From: Prorocentrum cordatum
Taxonomy: Eukaryota > Sar > Dinophyceae > Prorocentrales > Prorocentraceae
NCBI GenBank assembly: GCA_963575745.1
Contig: CAUYUJ010013869.1
Location: 200,001-264,000 of the forward strand
Reading direction: 5' to 3'
Length of the DNA: 64,000 nt
Below the pieces are notes generated by a model. The model was not told the DNA's origin and searched no databases. It saw only the letters and a program-made list of their open reading frames with translations. A program made the translations under genes and the position numbers. This document shows positions 33,601 through 44,003 of the stretch, piece by piece. The number at the start of each line of letters is the position of its first letter. The stretch's first letter is position 1.

Positions 33601-34050
33601 TCACACGCGCGGGCCACCCTCCTGGTCGTAGACCTCCGAAAACGAACGGGCGAACGTCGCCACCCCGCCTCGCGCTCGGGAACCTGCTCCTGGCGCGGCC
33701 GCCACGATCTTAGACTTCCAGCCCTGCTGCGAGGCCCAGCTGGAGGCCTCGTTGATTTGGCCCCCGTGGGTCAGCTTGTGCTTTTGATGCAAAATGGCGC
33801 GCGGCCCTGACCTTCGCAGCCGTGGTTTGGCGGACCCCCAGGACGCGACGTCGGCCGTCTCGACCGCCGAAGCAAAACTCCCAGGGTCTGGCCGGCCGAA
33901 CGCGCTGAGAAACTCACGCCGGGGCTCGGGGCCTGGCTCGGGGCGGGGGCGGCGCAGCCGCTGCAAAACTTGTTTCGTCTGCGCGGGGCCACGGGCGTGA
34001 CGCATCTGCTTGAACGATGCACGGGGGGCGCCCTCGGGCGGGGCCTTCAC
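33601..34050 (-). pseudogene. LINE-3 ORF2 start and endonuclease N-terminal half
   Basis: The minus-strand frame reads a basic, Pro/Arg-rich N-terminus and then GWKSKIVAAAPGA and RARGGVATFAR, the pattern of the W-x-x and GGV-A strands of the EEP endonuclease domains of LINEs in this window. The frame ends at 33601 beside the satellite block, and the rest of the domain appears at 30980-31310. The interpretation as one interrupted element is inference from order and orientation. Confidence 0.5.
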
Positions 34051-34725
34051 ATGAAGTAGGTGCGGAGGCTACAGGACAATAGGAGCTGCAGCGTCTCGCT
34101 GGCAGTCTTGTCCCCCGACCTCCTCGCGCCTTGGGGTAAGAGGCGGGGGGTCCTGTCTCTGCAGAGCTCGACTTGCACGCTCGCGTACATCGGGTTGATC
34201 TGGATCCCGAATGGCGGCTGGCGCTGGGCCTCCATGACAAGCGCCTTCAGCCCCCAAGAGTTCCTTCAGCGTTCCGGGTCTTCTTATTCTTCTCTTATTC
34301 CTCTTCACCTCCTTCGTCGCTGGCGTTCCGGGTCTTCTTATTCGAGCGGGCCACGTGTGTCTTCTGAGTCTCCTTGGCGCCGTCGATCTTGGCAGCGATC
34401 TCGCCGAAACCCCGCGGAATGGTTTCGCCGATCGTTTTCTGCAGCTCGGCGGCGCGTTGCTTGAGCGGCTCCGCGTCCTCGTCGGTGGCCGCGTGCTCGT
34501 CTTCAGGAACGTCGAATCCCGTGGTGGCGCCAGCGAACAGTTGGCTGGGGCCGCCGTCCAATAGGTCGCGGAGGCGCAGCTTGGCAGGAACAGCATGAGC
34601 CGCAATAGAAAGACATACCGTGCTGCGGAACTGCACGACATACTGGTAGTTTTCTCGACTTGCCTCCTCCAAGCCTGCCGTGATCTGTTGGTATCGTATT
34701 TCTCCCGCGCGCAGTCCTGCCACTT
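34051..34725 (-). pseudogene. LINE-3 ORF1-like segment, frame-disrupted
   Basis: Minus frames encode a protein-like stretch (GLEEASRENYQYVVQFRSTV) followed by an acidic and then Lys-rich helix with KQRAAELQKTIGETIPRGFG, suggesting a coiled coil. Continuity needs at least one frame change near 34295. It lies directly upstream of the endonuclease remnant, where an ORF1 would be expected. No zinc motif is seen. Confidence 0.35.
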
Positions 34726-36614
34726 GTCGAACTGATTAAGGCATCCGTTGGGTCTCTTTCGAAGTCGAGCACTGCCTGATGTGCCCAGCTTGTCCATGGA
34801 GACTGAGCTGTATCAAGCATTGGCCCCGCTGCAACTCTCTTTCTCTCCCGTGCGGCTTGGTATCAGGACGCAGACGCAACATCTCCAAACCTCTGCGCCA
34901 TGTCAACCAACTGGGATAGCTTATTTTTGCGCGCCCCCCCCGCCCGTGACAATCGGCTATGGGGGGGCATGGCACAAGGCAAGGGGCCGCTGACCCATGC
35001 TCCCAAGCGCCCCAGCGCGCGTGGGCTCACTGCGCCTGTGCCGCCAGAGTGCCGTCCTTGGTCCCGAGGCCGCCATCGCTTGCATAAGCAAGCAAAAGTT
35101 TGGTTGTTTCCCGCAGGGGTACTTCCAAGCCTGTGCCAGGCCTGGTACTTCCAGACCCGTTACCTCCAGAGGCCCATGGCCCGCACAACTCGGCCAACTC
35201 GCTCCAGCCTCCTCTGCGGCGTCGGGGCTGGCTTCGAAATGTGTGTCGTCCATGGGTGCACAGCCTCCGCCATGGCTTGGAAACTGTGGGCTGGCCGAGA
35301 TTGGCTCGCTTGTGCAATCTGCCGTTCCAGGCGAGGCTCCGCGCGCGGGAAGCGAGCGGTCTGGCCCAGAGCGGCTTACGTGAGGTCGGGACAGAAGGGA
35401 GAAAGAACGGGAGAGGAGCAGGAGGAAGGCGAGGGGGAATGAGGGGGGAGGATGGACGAGGCGGCACGGGAACGAGAGAGAGAGAGAAAAGAGATAAATA
35501 GAGAGAGAGAGAGAGAGAGAGAAAAGGAACAAGAGTGAAAGAGCGAAAAAGGGAGAGGTCAAAGAGTTCCCCGTTCCCACTTCACATTTAAATGCCCCCT
35601 TCCTTTTCGCTCTCCTTTTGCGCCGTTGGCTCGTCGAGCAACTACTTCTCTCCCGCGTCATTCATGGCGGAGGTGGTCGAAGGCGCTGCCTCTTTGAACC
35701 CCTTTCTTCCCCTCCAGGGGAGGGTTTTACCCATTCCAGCGCCTTCTCCGATGGATCTGGAGGGGAGAGGATCCGAGGGGTTCGAGCGTCCAAGGCACCC
35801 CAGGTGGCTTTCAGAAGGTCCCACGTTTTCAAGACGGACTACAAGATGGCACAAGGAAGCCCAACATGGCTAACTATAGCCTCCAACATTCATCCTAGAT
35901 GGCCCATGTTCGCCCCAAGGCGGCTCCAAGTGGTCAGGGACCTTCCCAAGGGCGCCTCCGAGGGGCCAACATCCACAAACAACCTAACGCAACATACTCA
36001 TGTTAGCCGTGTCGCCTTCACGCTTCCAATGAACTTTTGAAACCTCAAAGTGGCTCCAACTTGGCCCAAGAGGGCCCCAATACGGACCAGGAGGGATCCA
36101 AGACAGCCAGAGGAGCGCCCAGGAGCGCCACAAGAGGCGACTTCTTCAGGCCCAAAGGGGGGTAGGCACTAATCCGCGCCGCCCCCTCTCTGATCGATGG
36201 CTTCCAGGATGTCCCCAATAGGGCCCACAAGGCCCCGCAGTGTGAAATGAAAAGCAGCAGGATGCCTGCGTCCTGGCTGCGGGGAACAATTAAAACAACC
36301 AGCGGGCCCTCCGCCGGGGGCGGCAGCGGGAACTGGTCAAGGCCGCAACCCTTCAAAGGGCAGCGAAGGCGACCGACGGGAGCCAAGCCGCTCCCTTGGC
36401 AGAGGCCGAGGCTGCCAAGGACCGACTGCCCCAAATCAGGGACGGCCACAAGGCTTGTCGAACGAGCCGCTTGTTAGCCCCAGGCTGGCACTGCATGGCA
36501 GTCATCGTGGTTGTCGTCTGTAGGTCGGGTTATACTGGCATGTTGGCGGTTGGAGGGCAAGCCCTGCACTGCTGGGCGGCACAGGGTCTGCCCTCGAACC
36601 TTCGTTGCTGGATG
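34726..36614. other. No gene seen; (GA)n tract and a GCCCAAGAYGGCC cluster
   Basis: A (GA)n tract lies at about 35475-35535 and a cluster of the GCCCAAGAYGGCC motif at about 35820-36145. The remaining sequence has overlapping frames without motifs. A CCTTCGCGCTGG-type unique segment follows at 36250-36600. Confidence 0.5.
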
Positions 36615-36722
36615 GCCTCCTCCTCCTCCTCCTCCTCCTCCCCTCCCCTTCCTCCCTCCTCCCTCCTCCTCTCCTCCTCCTCCTGCTCCTCCTCCTTCTC
36701 CTCCTCCTCCTCCTCCAGGGGC
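36615..36722. repeat. (TCC)n polypyrimidine tract
   Basis: About 105 bp of TCC upstream of LINE-1. It accounts for the poly-Leu/Pro start of the long plus frame that runs on into the element. Confidence 0.9.
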
Positions 36723-36933
36723 ATCAAGCCATTTCGGCCTGCAGGCGCGCGCGCGCGCCCGTGCGGGCCGAGGTTGCAGGGCGCGCACCATCGGCGGCGG
36801 CGGGCTGGGGCTCGCTGCGCGCCGACTCGCGGCTTGAGGGGGGCGGCAGCAGCCGCTGCAAAAGTCCCTGCAGCCCCATGCAGTGCATGACCAGGGGCCA
36901 CGGCTGGAAGCGAGATGAGGAGGAACAAAGCTC

Positions 36934-38040
36934 GTGGGCGTCATGGGTGCGCCCTGGCGCTCATCGTCGAGACCTTCCAGCTGCAGGCCGCCCAACACAA
37001 AGGGCAAGAGGCACACGCAATACCTGGTATGCCCTGTTTGTCCTATGGGCAGCGGCAATCGGGTCTATTGCAATCGAGCAGGTAAGCCTGGGTGGACCAA
37101 CTGCAAGTCGTGCGGATACGAGTGGAAGGCACCCAGCACTGGACCACGCGCTGGACAAGCAGAAGACGGAGGAGCCTCGGACGCTGCCAAGGCAATGGTG
37201 GAGCTCCTCAGGAAGCAGTACGTCCTGGCGCAGCAGCAGAATGACAAAGTCAAGATGGACGAGATTGTGGCGGCATGCCCAGAGGCCAAGCCGATGGACC
37301 CCGTCGAGCCCGCTGAGCCATCCATGGGGCAGAAGCTCCAGCAGGCGGTGGCGGGGCTCAACAAGCTGCAGAAGCAACAGGACAAGCTCGCCAAGCAGCT
37401 CAAGCGGGCCACCGAGTACCGCGACGACGTGCTCAACCAGATCAGCACCAACGTGGCCGAGCTTGCGGAGGCAAAGCGGGCATTCACGGAGGCAAAAGAA
37501 GGACTGGATGGGGAAGATGAAGTACCTGAAGCTGAGAAGAAGCCAGATGATGAAGAACAGTTCCCTACCCTCTCCCAGGAGGACCTGGCCATGCTGGACG
37601 AGAAGCAGCAGAAGGAATACGAGCAGATCCAGAAAGATTACCAGCAGGCTAAGACGCTCATCAACGCAAAGAAAGAAACTGTCCAGAATACCAAGAAGGC
37701 GCTCGACGCTGCCAAACAGATCCACGAGAAAGCTCGTAAAAGACGTCGCGGAGGCCATGGCGAAGCTCGTACCGACCAGGCACCAGCGGCAGCACCAATC
37801 CCTGAACCTGTCCTACCAGAGCAGCCAGCTGGAGCAGGAACGCCTATGGATCCTGATCTCAGGTTGGCAGCCAAGTATGACCTCTCCAAGGATGACCAGG
37901 TCCAGACCTACCTCGCCGAGCTGGCCAAGATCAAGGGCAGGACCAAGGTCGCGTTGGCTACCAGGCAGGCACCGCCACCGCAGCCGCAGCAGGCGGCAGC
38001 AGCAGCAGCAGAAGCTAAAGGAGACGGAGTTGGAGGGTAG
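36934..38040 (+). CDS. LINE-1 ORF1: zinc-ribbon and coiled-coil protein
   Basis: A 368-codon frame. Residues about 32-65 hold a C-x2-C ... C-x2-C zinc ribbon (CPVC and, about 30 residues on, CKSC). A charged, Gln/Lys/Glu-rich region with heptad character covers roughly 85-270 and should form a coiled coil. The C-terminus is Pro/Gln/Ala-rich. The layout resembles ORF1 proteins of non-LTR retrotransposons, which bind element RNA and multimerise. It is intact in this copy. The true start may lie downstream of 36934, since the first ~25 residues look non-conserved. ORF2 follows in the next frame. Confidence 0.7.
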   Translation: MGVMGAPWRSSSRPSSCRPPNTKGKRHTQYLVCPVCPMGSGNRVYCNRAGKPGWTNCKSCGYEWKAPSTGPRAGQAEDGGASDAAKAMVELLRKQYVLAQQQNDKVKMDEIVAACPEAKPMDPVEPAEPSMGQKLQQAVAGLNKLQKQQDKLAKQLKRATEYRDDVLNQISTNVAELAEAKRAFTEAKEGLDGEDEVPEAEKKPDDEEQFPTLSQEDLAMLDEKQQKEYEQIQKDYQQAKTLINAKKETVQNTKKALDAAKQIHEKARKRRRGGHGEARTDQAPAAAPIPEPVLPEQPAGAGTPMDPDLRLAAKYDLSKDDQVQTYLAELAKIKGRTKVALATRQAPPPQPQQAAAAAAEAKGDGVGG

Positions 38041-38266
38041 CCTGAACTCCACGCAGTGCTACTACGCGGCACTAGCAGAGCCAGCTGCGAAGGGGGGTGA
38101 GCCACAAGGGGTGGGCCACGCGCCGAGGAGCGGCAAACCCCCACTCGCAGCAGGCCTTCATCAAGGACCAAGCACCAAACCCAGGCCGGCGTACGTTAAG
38201 ACGGTCTGGATCGACGACGAGGTCGACTACATCACCGAGAGCGCTTTTACTCGCAGGGGCGATGCT

Positions 38267-40546
38267 ATGATTACCGCGTCGTCTCCCTTTTCTACTTGCG
38301 GGAGCTCTACGAGTGCTACGATGGCGTCGGACCCAGATCGTGCAGGGGCGCAGGAATCTGGATCAACATTCCCAGTCATCAACGGCACCAAGCAGAGCAA
38401 GCTCAACGACGATGTCAAGGACGTTGTCAAAGTTTTCGTGGCCAACTGCACGCAGTACAATGAGGCCGCCAAGAAGTTCGTAGAGGACGAGAAGAGCGAG
38501 GAGTACGACATAATCGCATTTAAGGAGCACCACTTGCGAGGACCAGCGGCGGAGATCGAAACTAACAGGCCCATGCGACTGGGGCGATCTCATGGGACCT
38601 GGACACCAGCTCGACAGTCACCGAGATCGAAGAAAGGGGCGCAAGGAGGCACCTGCATACTTCGTCGTCGGCATTTGGATACCCGCATTCACCTGCCAGA
38701 CGCGCAGGGCCACAGCATCTTCGCCAAGGACTTCCACGACGTCACCATCGTCAAGTGGCAGCTCAAAGGGCAGGAGATAGCAGTCATCACGGCATACCTC
38801 ACGGCATCGATTGGATTTACGGGTGAGAATATTCGCAAGATGAAGCATCTCTTGCAGCTTACGCGCAGCCTGGGCAACACACCCTGGATTATCTGCGGCG
38901 ACTTCAACAACGCGCCCCAGGAGTTTGAGGCGACGCCATGGCTAAGACTACTTGGAGCAGCGATTGTGGTGCCACAGCACGTTAGTCATACGTGCAGCAG
39001 TGGGTCGGGCAGGATGATGCACTATGCGTTGGTCCGTCCCGTCTTTCGCCCGCTCCTGAAGGCGGCGCGAGCACCGCGTGACGTCCCATGGCCACCGCGC
39101 ATAGGTATTGTCATAAAGATCTTTGCCAAGCCGAACATGATCACCATCCGAAAGCCCATGCTCCCAGCGAAGAAGCCCATCCCTACCGCGGAGGTGCGGC
39201 GAGAGAAGGGCATTCAGAGGAAGCAAAGGGACAGGCAACAACACAAAGAAATGGCAAAGTACTTCGACTCAGAACTCCTGGACGACACGCTCCTGGACGC
39301 GTACTACACTGAAGTGCGACCCGACCATCTGGGGCGAGCGCCGCCAGGAGGAGGCATCTTGCCAAACCCGAGGCCCACTAGGTGGGTTCAAGATTCGCTG
39401 GCATACAAGCAGAACCCGAGGATGAGCGACTTGCTCGGCAAAGCATACGGCAAATGGGCGAATGCAGCGGAGAGGGCGCTTGCTACGGTCACGCAGAAAC
39501 CGATCAAGGCTACGGCGAGGAGGAGGCAACCAATCCGCTATCGCGAGGCACCGTTCCCACAGCACGTTGCGAGCAAGCAGTTCGAAGACACCGCGGCAGA
39601 TAGACAACGAGAAGTCAGTACTTTATGGTCGAAGTTATATCAGCGATGCCACGATGGGGAACTTTTACTCAGGAGGCACCCGATCGATAGCCAGAAGCAC
39701 CTGGACACGATCAGCAGTATTATCAGGACCTATGTCAACCAGTTGGACTCCTTCGACACAGCAGAAGGGGACGACGCAGCACACCTTGATAGACAAGCGA
39801 GACGCCTAGCGTCCCGCGTCACCAACCTCCGTCACGACCCTGAGCCTGAGAATTCCATCGAGAATATCCAAGAGTGGCAGGAGGCGGCGGAGTCGACGAG
39901 GGCACGCATGGACTGGCATATGCGGATTCTTTGGAAGAAAGTCAGAGAGCAAGTTGGCCAATGGACCAGGACGGCGCTGTCAGGCAGCACGCAGGCGGCC
40001 CGCAACTACATCAGCAAACATGAAAGACGAGACCTACCAGACACAGCAGTGGGCCCAGTCACGAAGGAGGAGACAGGCGCTCTACGCGACGCTACTGCAA
40101 GTCGTGCAAGGATTTGGCAGACGAGGTGGCAGAGGCACAACAGCAGTCAGAAGTTGGAGGAGGCGATGGCCAACTTAAGACGAGCGGCGCAGGACGAACT
40201 ACCTCAGCGGGAGTACTATAATATTGACGACCTGGAAGCAGCGCTCCCGAAGTTCCGACCTACTACAGCGCGTGGTCCTGACCAGTGGCAACCACCCGAG
40301 ATCAAGGCCCTACCGCCCGATGACAAGCGCAGCCTGGTCTTCGTGATCAGCTCGCGCGAGCGGAACCGATGCTGGCCACGCGAATTTTACCACCTGTGGT
40401 ACCACCCATTGGTCAAAGCTGGCTCTAACACTGCTGGCGAGGAAAGGCCAATTGGACTACTACCCATCCATGTGCGATTGTGGGGGCAAAATGGCAAAGA
40501 GCGAAATGCAAGATTGGTGCGCAGAGAAAGCGGGCTACTGGGATGA
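38267..40546 (+). pseudogene. LINE-1 ORF2, part 1: EEP endonuclease and start of reverse transcriptase
   Basis: Coding similarity may start before the first ATG at 38267. The EEP endonuclease covers about 38400-39075: DIIAFKEHHL with the catalytic Glu, GGTCILRRRHLD, AVITAYLT, and WIICGDFNNAP with the catalytic Asp and Asn. The later strand that normally carries an Asp reads MMHYALV, with His at 39020-39022. A ~350-residue basic linker follows. The reverse transcriptase begins at about 40255 with ARGPDQWQPPEIK and ERPIGLLP. The frame leaves the gene at an extra G in the G-run 40482-40486 and stops at 40546. Confidence 0.8.
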
Positions 40547-41414
40547 AGCAATCCAAGGTTCCTCGGCTCTTCGTGCAGCGTTACTTTTTATGTCGCTTGA
40601 CTAGACCAGCGCGAAGCTCAAAGGATCACTATATGGCGCATTCTACTTGGACTTAGAAAAAAATTACGACGGCGTGGATTTGAGCATCTTGATCAAAGGA
40701 GCCACGCAGCTTGACTATCCGAAGCTCAACTTATACATGAGTATGTTAATGTATCTATCCCCGCGCGTGGTACGCGCATGCCACGATCATGCTGCACCAA
40801 TATGCCCATGGAACGGCATAGTGGCTGGATGTGCATCGGCAAACCACGCAGCGAGGGCCATGATCTACATTATCTTGGACATCACCCACAATGCAGCGCC
40901 GCTTGCCATCGCGAGGGGGTGCGTTGATGACTTGCACATGAGAGTCGAAGGTCGAGCCGAACAGTTCCAGGGGCAGTTCCCAGTGGCGGTTGATGTGCTT
41001 GTGCAGGCTTGCCTGGACTCAAAGCTGGTGGTCTCAGGAAAGTCAACGCCCCTCGCGAACTGCGACGCGACCAAGAAGTGCATCGTGAAGCACCTCAAAG
41101 GCAAGGGCGTCAGCATTAAGACTACCAAGTTCGTCAAGGACCTGGGCATAGATGCGGCACTGGGAAGGCAGCGCGTCACAGCCACGCGAACTACCAGGAC
41201 TAAGCAGGCAAAGCTACGCGCAAAGCGTGCCAGGATCTTCAGCAAGCAGAAGGGCAAATGGCGGCGAAGGACGGCGATGCTCTCCAATTCCAACCTGAGA
41301 GCCAAGCAGAGCTACGATTGGCCAGTTACAAGGCTCAGTCCAACTGCAGCGCGTGAAGCGCGAGCTCAGGCGGCAGAGATGGTTGGATTTACAACTGGCG
41401 GCAGATGCACATAA
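40487..41414 (+). pseudogene. LINE-1 ORF2, part 2: reverse transcriptase palm
   Basis: After the +1 shift the frame reads on through KMAKSEMQDWC. A TAG at 40602-40604 interrupts it. Motif A is YLDLEKNYDGVD, with the catalytic Asp at 40650-40652. Motif C is CVDDLHM, with the two Asp codons at 40926-40931. The Cys before VDD replaces the aromatic residue usual at that site. The thumb-like region is rich in Lys and Arg. A TAA at 41412-41414 ends the frame. The enzyme would copy LINE RNA into the nicked target. This copy cannot make it without readthrough. Confidence 0.8.
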
Positions 41415-43271
41415 ACAACCAACATCATTTTTTACGGCGAGAACGAGCCAGCTACAGCACGCCTGCAGCGACAAGTACGTGAATGGGTCCAGATGTGGCA
41501 AAAGGATACCTCAGCACATCAACCACTACGACATGGCTGACAAGCTAATGTCGAACGTCTGGCCCAGATGCGAATCCGTGGAAAGTGGAACTCAGCGACA
41601 GGACCAATGGGGGCACTTATTCTCTCATTGCAACAGCTGGGGTGGAATACACGCATGCCAGATGAGTGGGAGGATGCTAGTGGCGAGACGTGGAGGTTCC
41701 AGGGTGAGGGAGTGCTCGGCCTTCGCGACATCATGAAGTCCATCACCAGGGACATGCAAACTCAGCTCTGGACCAAAGCAGCGGACCACTACTACGGTAA
41801 GGGCATGCAGCACGGGATGGACACCACCATGCTCAAGAAGACGCTCCAGAAACTACGTAAAGCTGGCCGAGTCCAAGAAGCAGGCGCGTTAGAAGCACTT
41901 GCCTGTGGCACGATATGGACAGGACAACGATGTAAAGTAGCAGGATACCAGACAGATGGAGCTTGTCCGCGTTGTACTAAGGCGCCTGACACGCTGAAGC
42001 ACAGGATCTACGAGTACGAAATGAACGACAACCCCCAGATTGACGCGGTGGTCAAGTCACAGTCGTTATGTCAGAAGGCCTTAGAGGAGATGCGCGAAAA
42101 CCCAGAGACGGAGGCATACTGGCTACGAGGGCTACTCCCCGATCACAGGAACCCTGTACCTGATCCACCAGCATGGGGCGATTGGAATGGCAGCTACTGG
42201 ACGACAGCAACAAGAGGACCCAAATTAATAGCAAGCAATTTGGTCACGATGGATCCCGCTCAGTGCAGCATGGCTTTCGTAGATGGGTCAGGCACCAGCA
42301 ACGACATGCGCATCAATAGAGTGGGATGGGGCCTCGCATTACAGCCACGAGATGAACGATGGAAGCGGCCAGGGCAAGCGCACATGTGGTGCCCCAACGC
42401 CCTCGTGGCACAAGGGGGCCCAACTGAGTTGTGCCATGAAGCAGAGGCTAGTGCACCAACGGACACAGACGCGGAGGAGCAGAGAAAGGGCATCATGCAC
42501 GACAGTGGCATATGGGCAGCTACATGGACGGTATACATCGACCTAGACGAGGCCAGGAACCAAGCTAATTGGAAGATGTGGTGTGAACCGTACATGGAAA
42601 GCTACCTGCGACAACCAGAACAAGCAGCACTACGACAATTACTCAAAGCAAGACACCAGACCCGAAGCACTAGCCAGATCGCGAAGGACCTTTGTGATAT
42701 GCAATGGGGATCGCCCAAGACGAAGCGGAAAGACGTGTACGATTATTCCCTCACCCTTACGGGCTGGGAAAGAGAAGCATACATATCCCACTGGTTCGAC
42801 AACGTAACGGACATCAAGGCCAAGTTCCGCGAACTATTGCAAGACCGAGCACCCACTTTCGACCAGGAAATGCCTGAAAATTATGAAGGCAATGCTGGGG
42901 ACCGACCAGCAGCCATGCATGTGGTGGCCCACGGGATCTACAAGGCCAGCCTGCCGAACGACAGCACGGGTTTCATTGAAGGCACAGACCATATCGGGTT
43001 CTGTGGCACCGTAAATGGAGAACAAAGTGTACCTGCTGCTGAACATGCAAGACTTTTCTGGGCACTGGCGCTGACGCGAGGCCCGTTATTGATCATCATT
43101 GACTGCCAGATGGTTATGAATGGTTGGACCCTCAAGTATTACGAGCAGCCCCAAGGTGCTCAGCGACCATGGTGGAAAAATGATAAAACTTATGCTCAGC
43201 AGGCGGTCTGGCGGTGTGTATGGAGTACGTGTCCAGAAGTGCTTATCCCACCTCGACGGCGAATCGGTTAA
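41415..43271 (+). pseudogene. LINE-1 ORF2, part 3: linker, zinc knuckle and RNase H
   Basis: The frame continues unchanged past TAA 41412, and a TGA at 41538-41540 breaks it again; from there it is open to 43271. CPRCTKAPDTLKH near 41970 is a C-x2-C ... H knuckle that lacks its last Cys (Tyr instead). RNase H motifs follow: FVDGSG with Asp at 42282, AEHARLFW with Glu at 43041, and IIIDCQ with Asp at 43101. The first two are about 253 codons apart, where 40-50 is usual. A one-base shift near 43225-43235 moves the last part into another frame. Confidence 0.75.
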
Positions 43272-43548
43272 GCAGGCTGGCCAGGAGTTCCACATCAGCA
43301 TGGGCAATGAGATGGCGGATACGTTGGCGCAGCGAGGAGCAGACGAGGCAATGGCAGAAATACGGCAGGAGGTCAAGGCGTTGGTGGAAGTGGAGACTAC
43401 ACTTATGAGGGCCCAAAGGCGGGCAGCAACGATCATCCACGAGGTGTGCAAGGATGCGGACCCCACCAAGCTTGAGAGGCCCAAGCAGATGCCTAAGAAA
43501 ATAGCAAAGGAAAGAAGAGATCAGATCGAGAAGAGTCGGGCCACATAA
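43235..43548 (+). pseudogene. LINE-1 ORF2, part 4: end of RNase H
   Basis: This frame carries VQKCLSHLDGESV and then SMGNEMADTLAQRGA, the last RNase H helix with its catalytic Asp codon at 43318-43320, followed by a basic tail. It ends at TAA 43546-43548, overlapping the ATG of the next frame. Confidence 0.7.
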
Positions 43549-44003
43549 TGCGAAAGAAGAAAGGGCAATGGGTATGCCAAGAGTGCTGGCTAACCCCAGG
43601 CAAGTACAGCGTGGTCGACTGGATGAAGGCTAACGTGTGCATCGGGAGGCAGTACGAGACACACCGAGCAGATCATGGACATGCAGTCCGTGTTCCCAAC
43701 AACGAGCTGATTGAGATCAAAGACAAAGTGATCCACGACAGCCACAGCATTGCAGTGGACCATGGGCAGTTCTGGTGCTGGAATTGTGCTGCGGTGGCTT
43801 CGCACAACGACTACGGACACGGCAGAGAGAACCTACTGGCGACGGAGTGCAGGAACAAGATCACGCAGAGCGGGACTACTGTACTTCGTCGGCTACGACA
43901 AGGATTACCACCAAAGGCTGGCCAGAATTGGCCAGATGGGACGATCCCGCCTAACGGCGGGCGGCTACCACGAGTTGCAGCTGGGCGACGACCTCGTGGT
44001 TGA
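43548..44003 (+). CDS. LINE-1 C-terminal zinc-finger frame
   Basis: A 151-codon frame that starts with the overlapping TAATG at 43546-43550. WVCQEC near the start, HADH/H residues in the middle and WCWNC at about residue 85 make one or two zinc sites probable. The second half is basic. It could be the C-terminal nucleic-acid-binding part of ORF2, separated by a shift, or a separate small ORF translated by reinitiation. The 3' limit of the element lies somewhere before the TIR element at 44574. Confidence 0.5.
   Translation: MRKKKGQWVCQECWLTPGKYSVVDWMKANVCIGRQYETHRADHGHAVRVPNNELIEIKDKVIHDSHSIAVDHGQFWCWNCAAVASHNDYGHGRENLLATECRNKITQSGTTVLRRLRQGLPPKAGQNWPDGTIPPNGGRLPRVAAGRRPRG

Noticed and set aside
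36605-37800. The first ~400 codons of the 1313-codon plus frame
   Set aside because: They run through a (TCC)n tract and the wrong phase of ORF1. Real coding similarity in that phase begins only around 38041-38267.
41353-41736. An open 127-codon frame over the LINE-1 breaks at 41412 and 41538
   Set aside because: The other phase, despite two stops, reads a helix continuous with the downstream zinc-knuckle and RNase H frame, so this one is a shadow.
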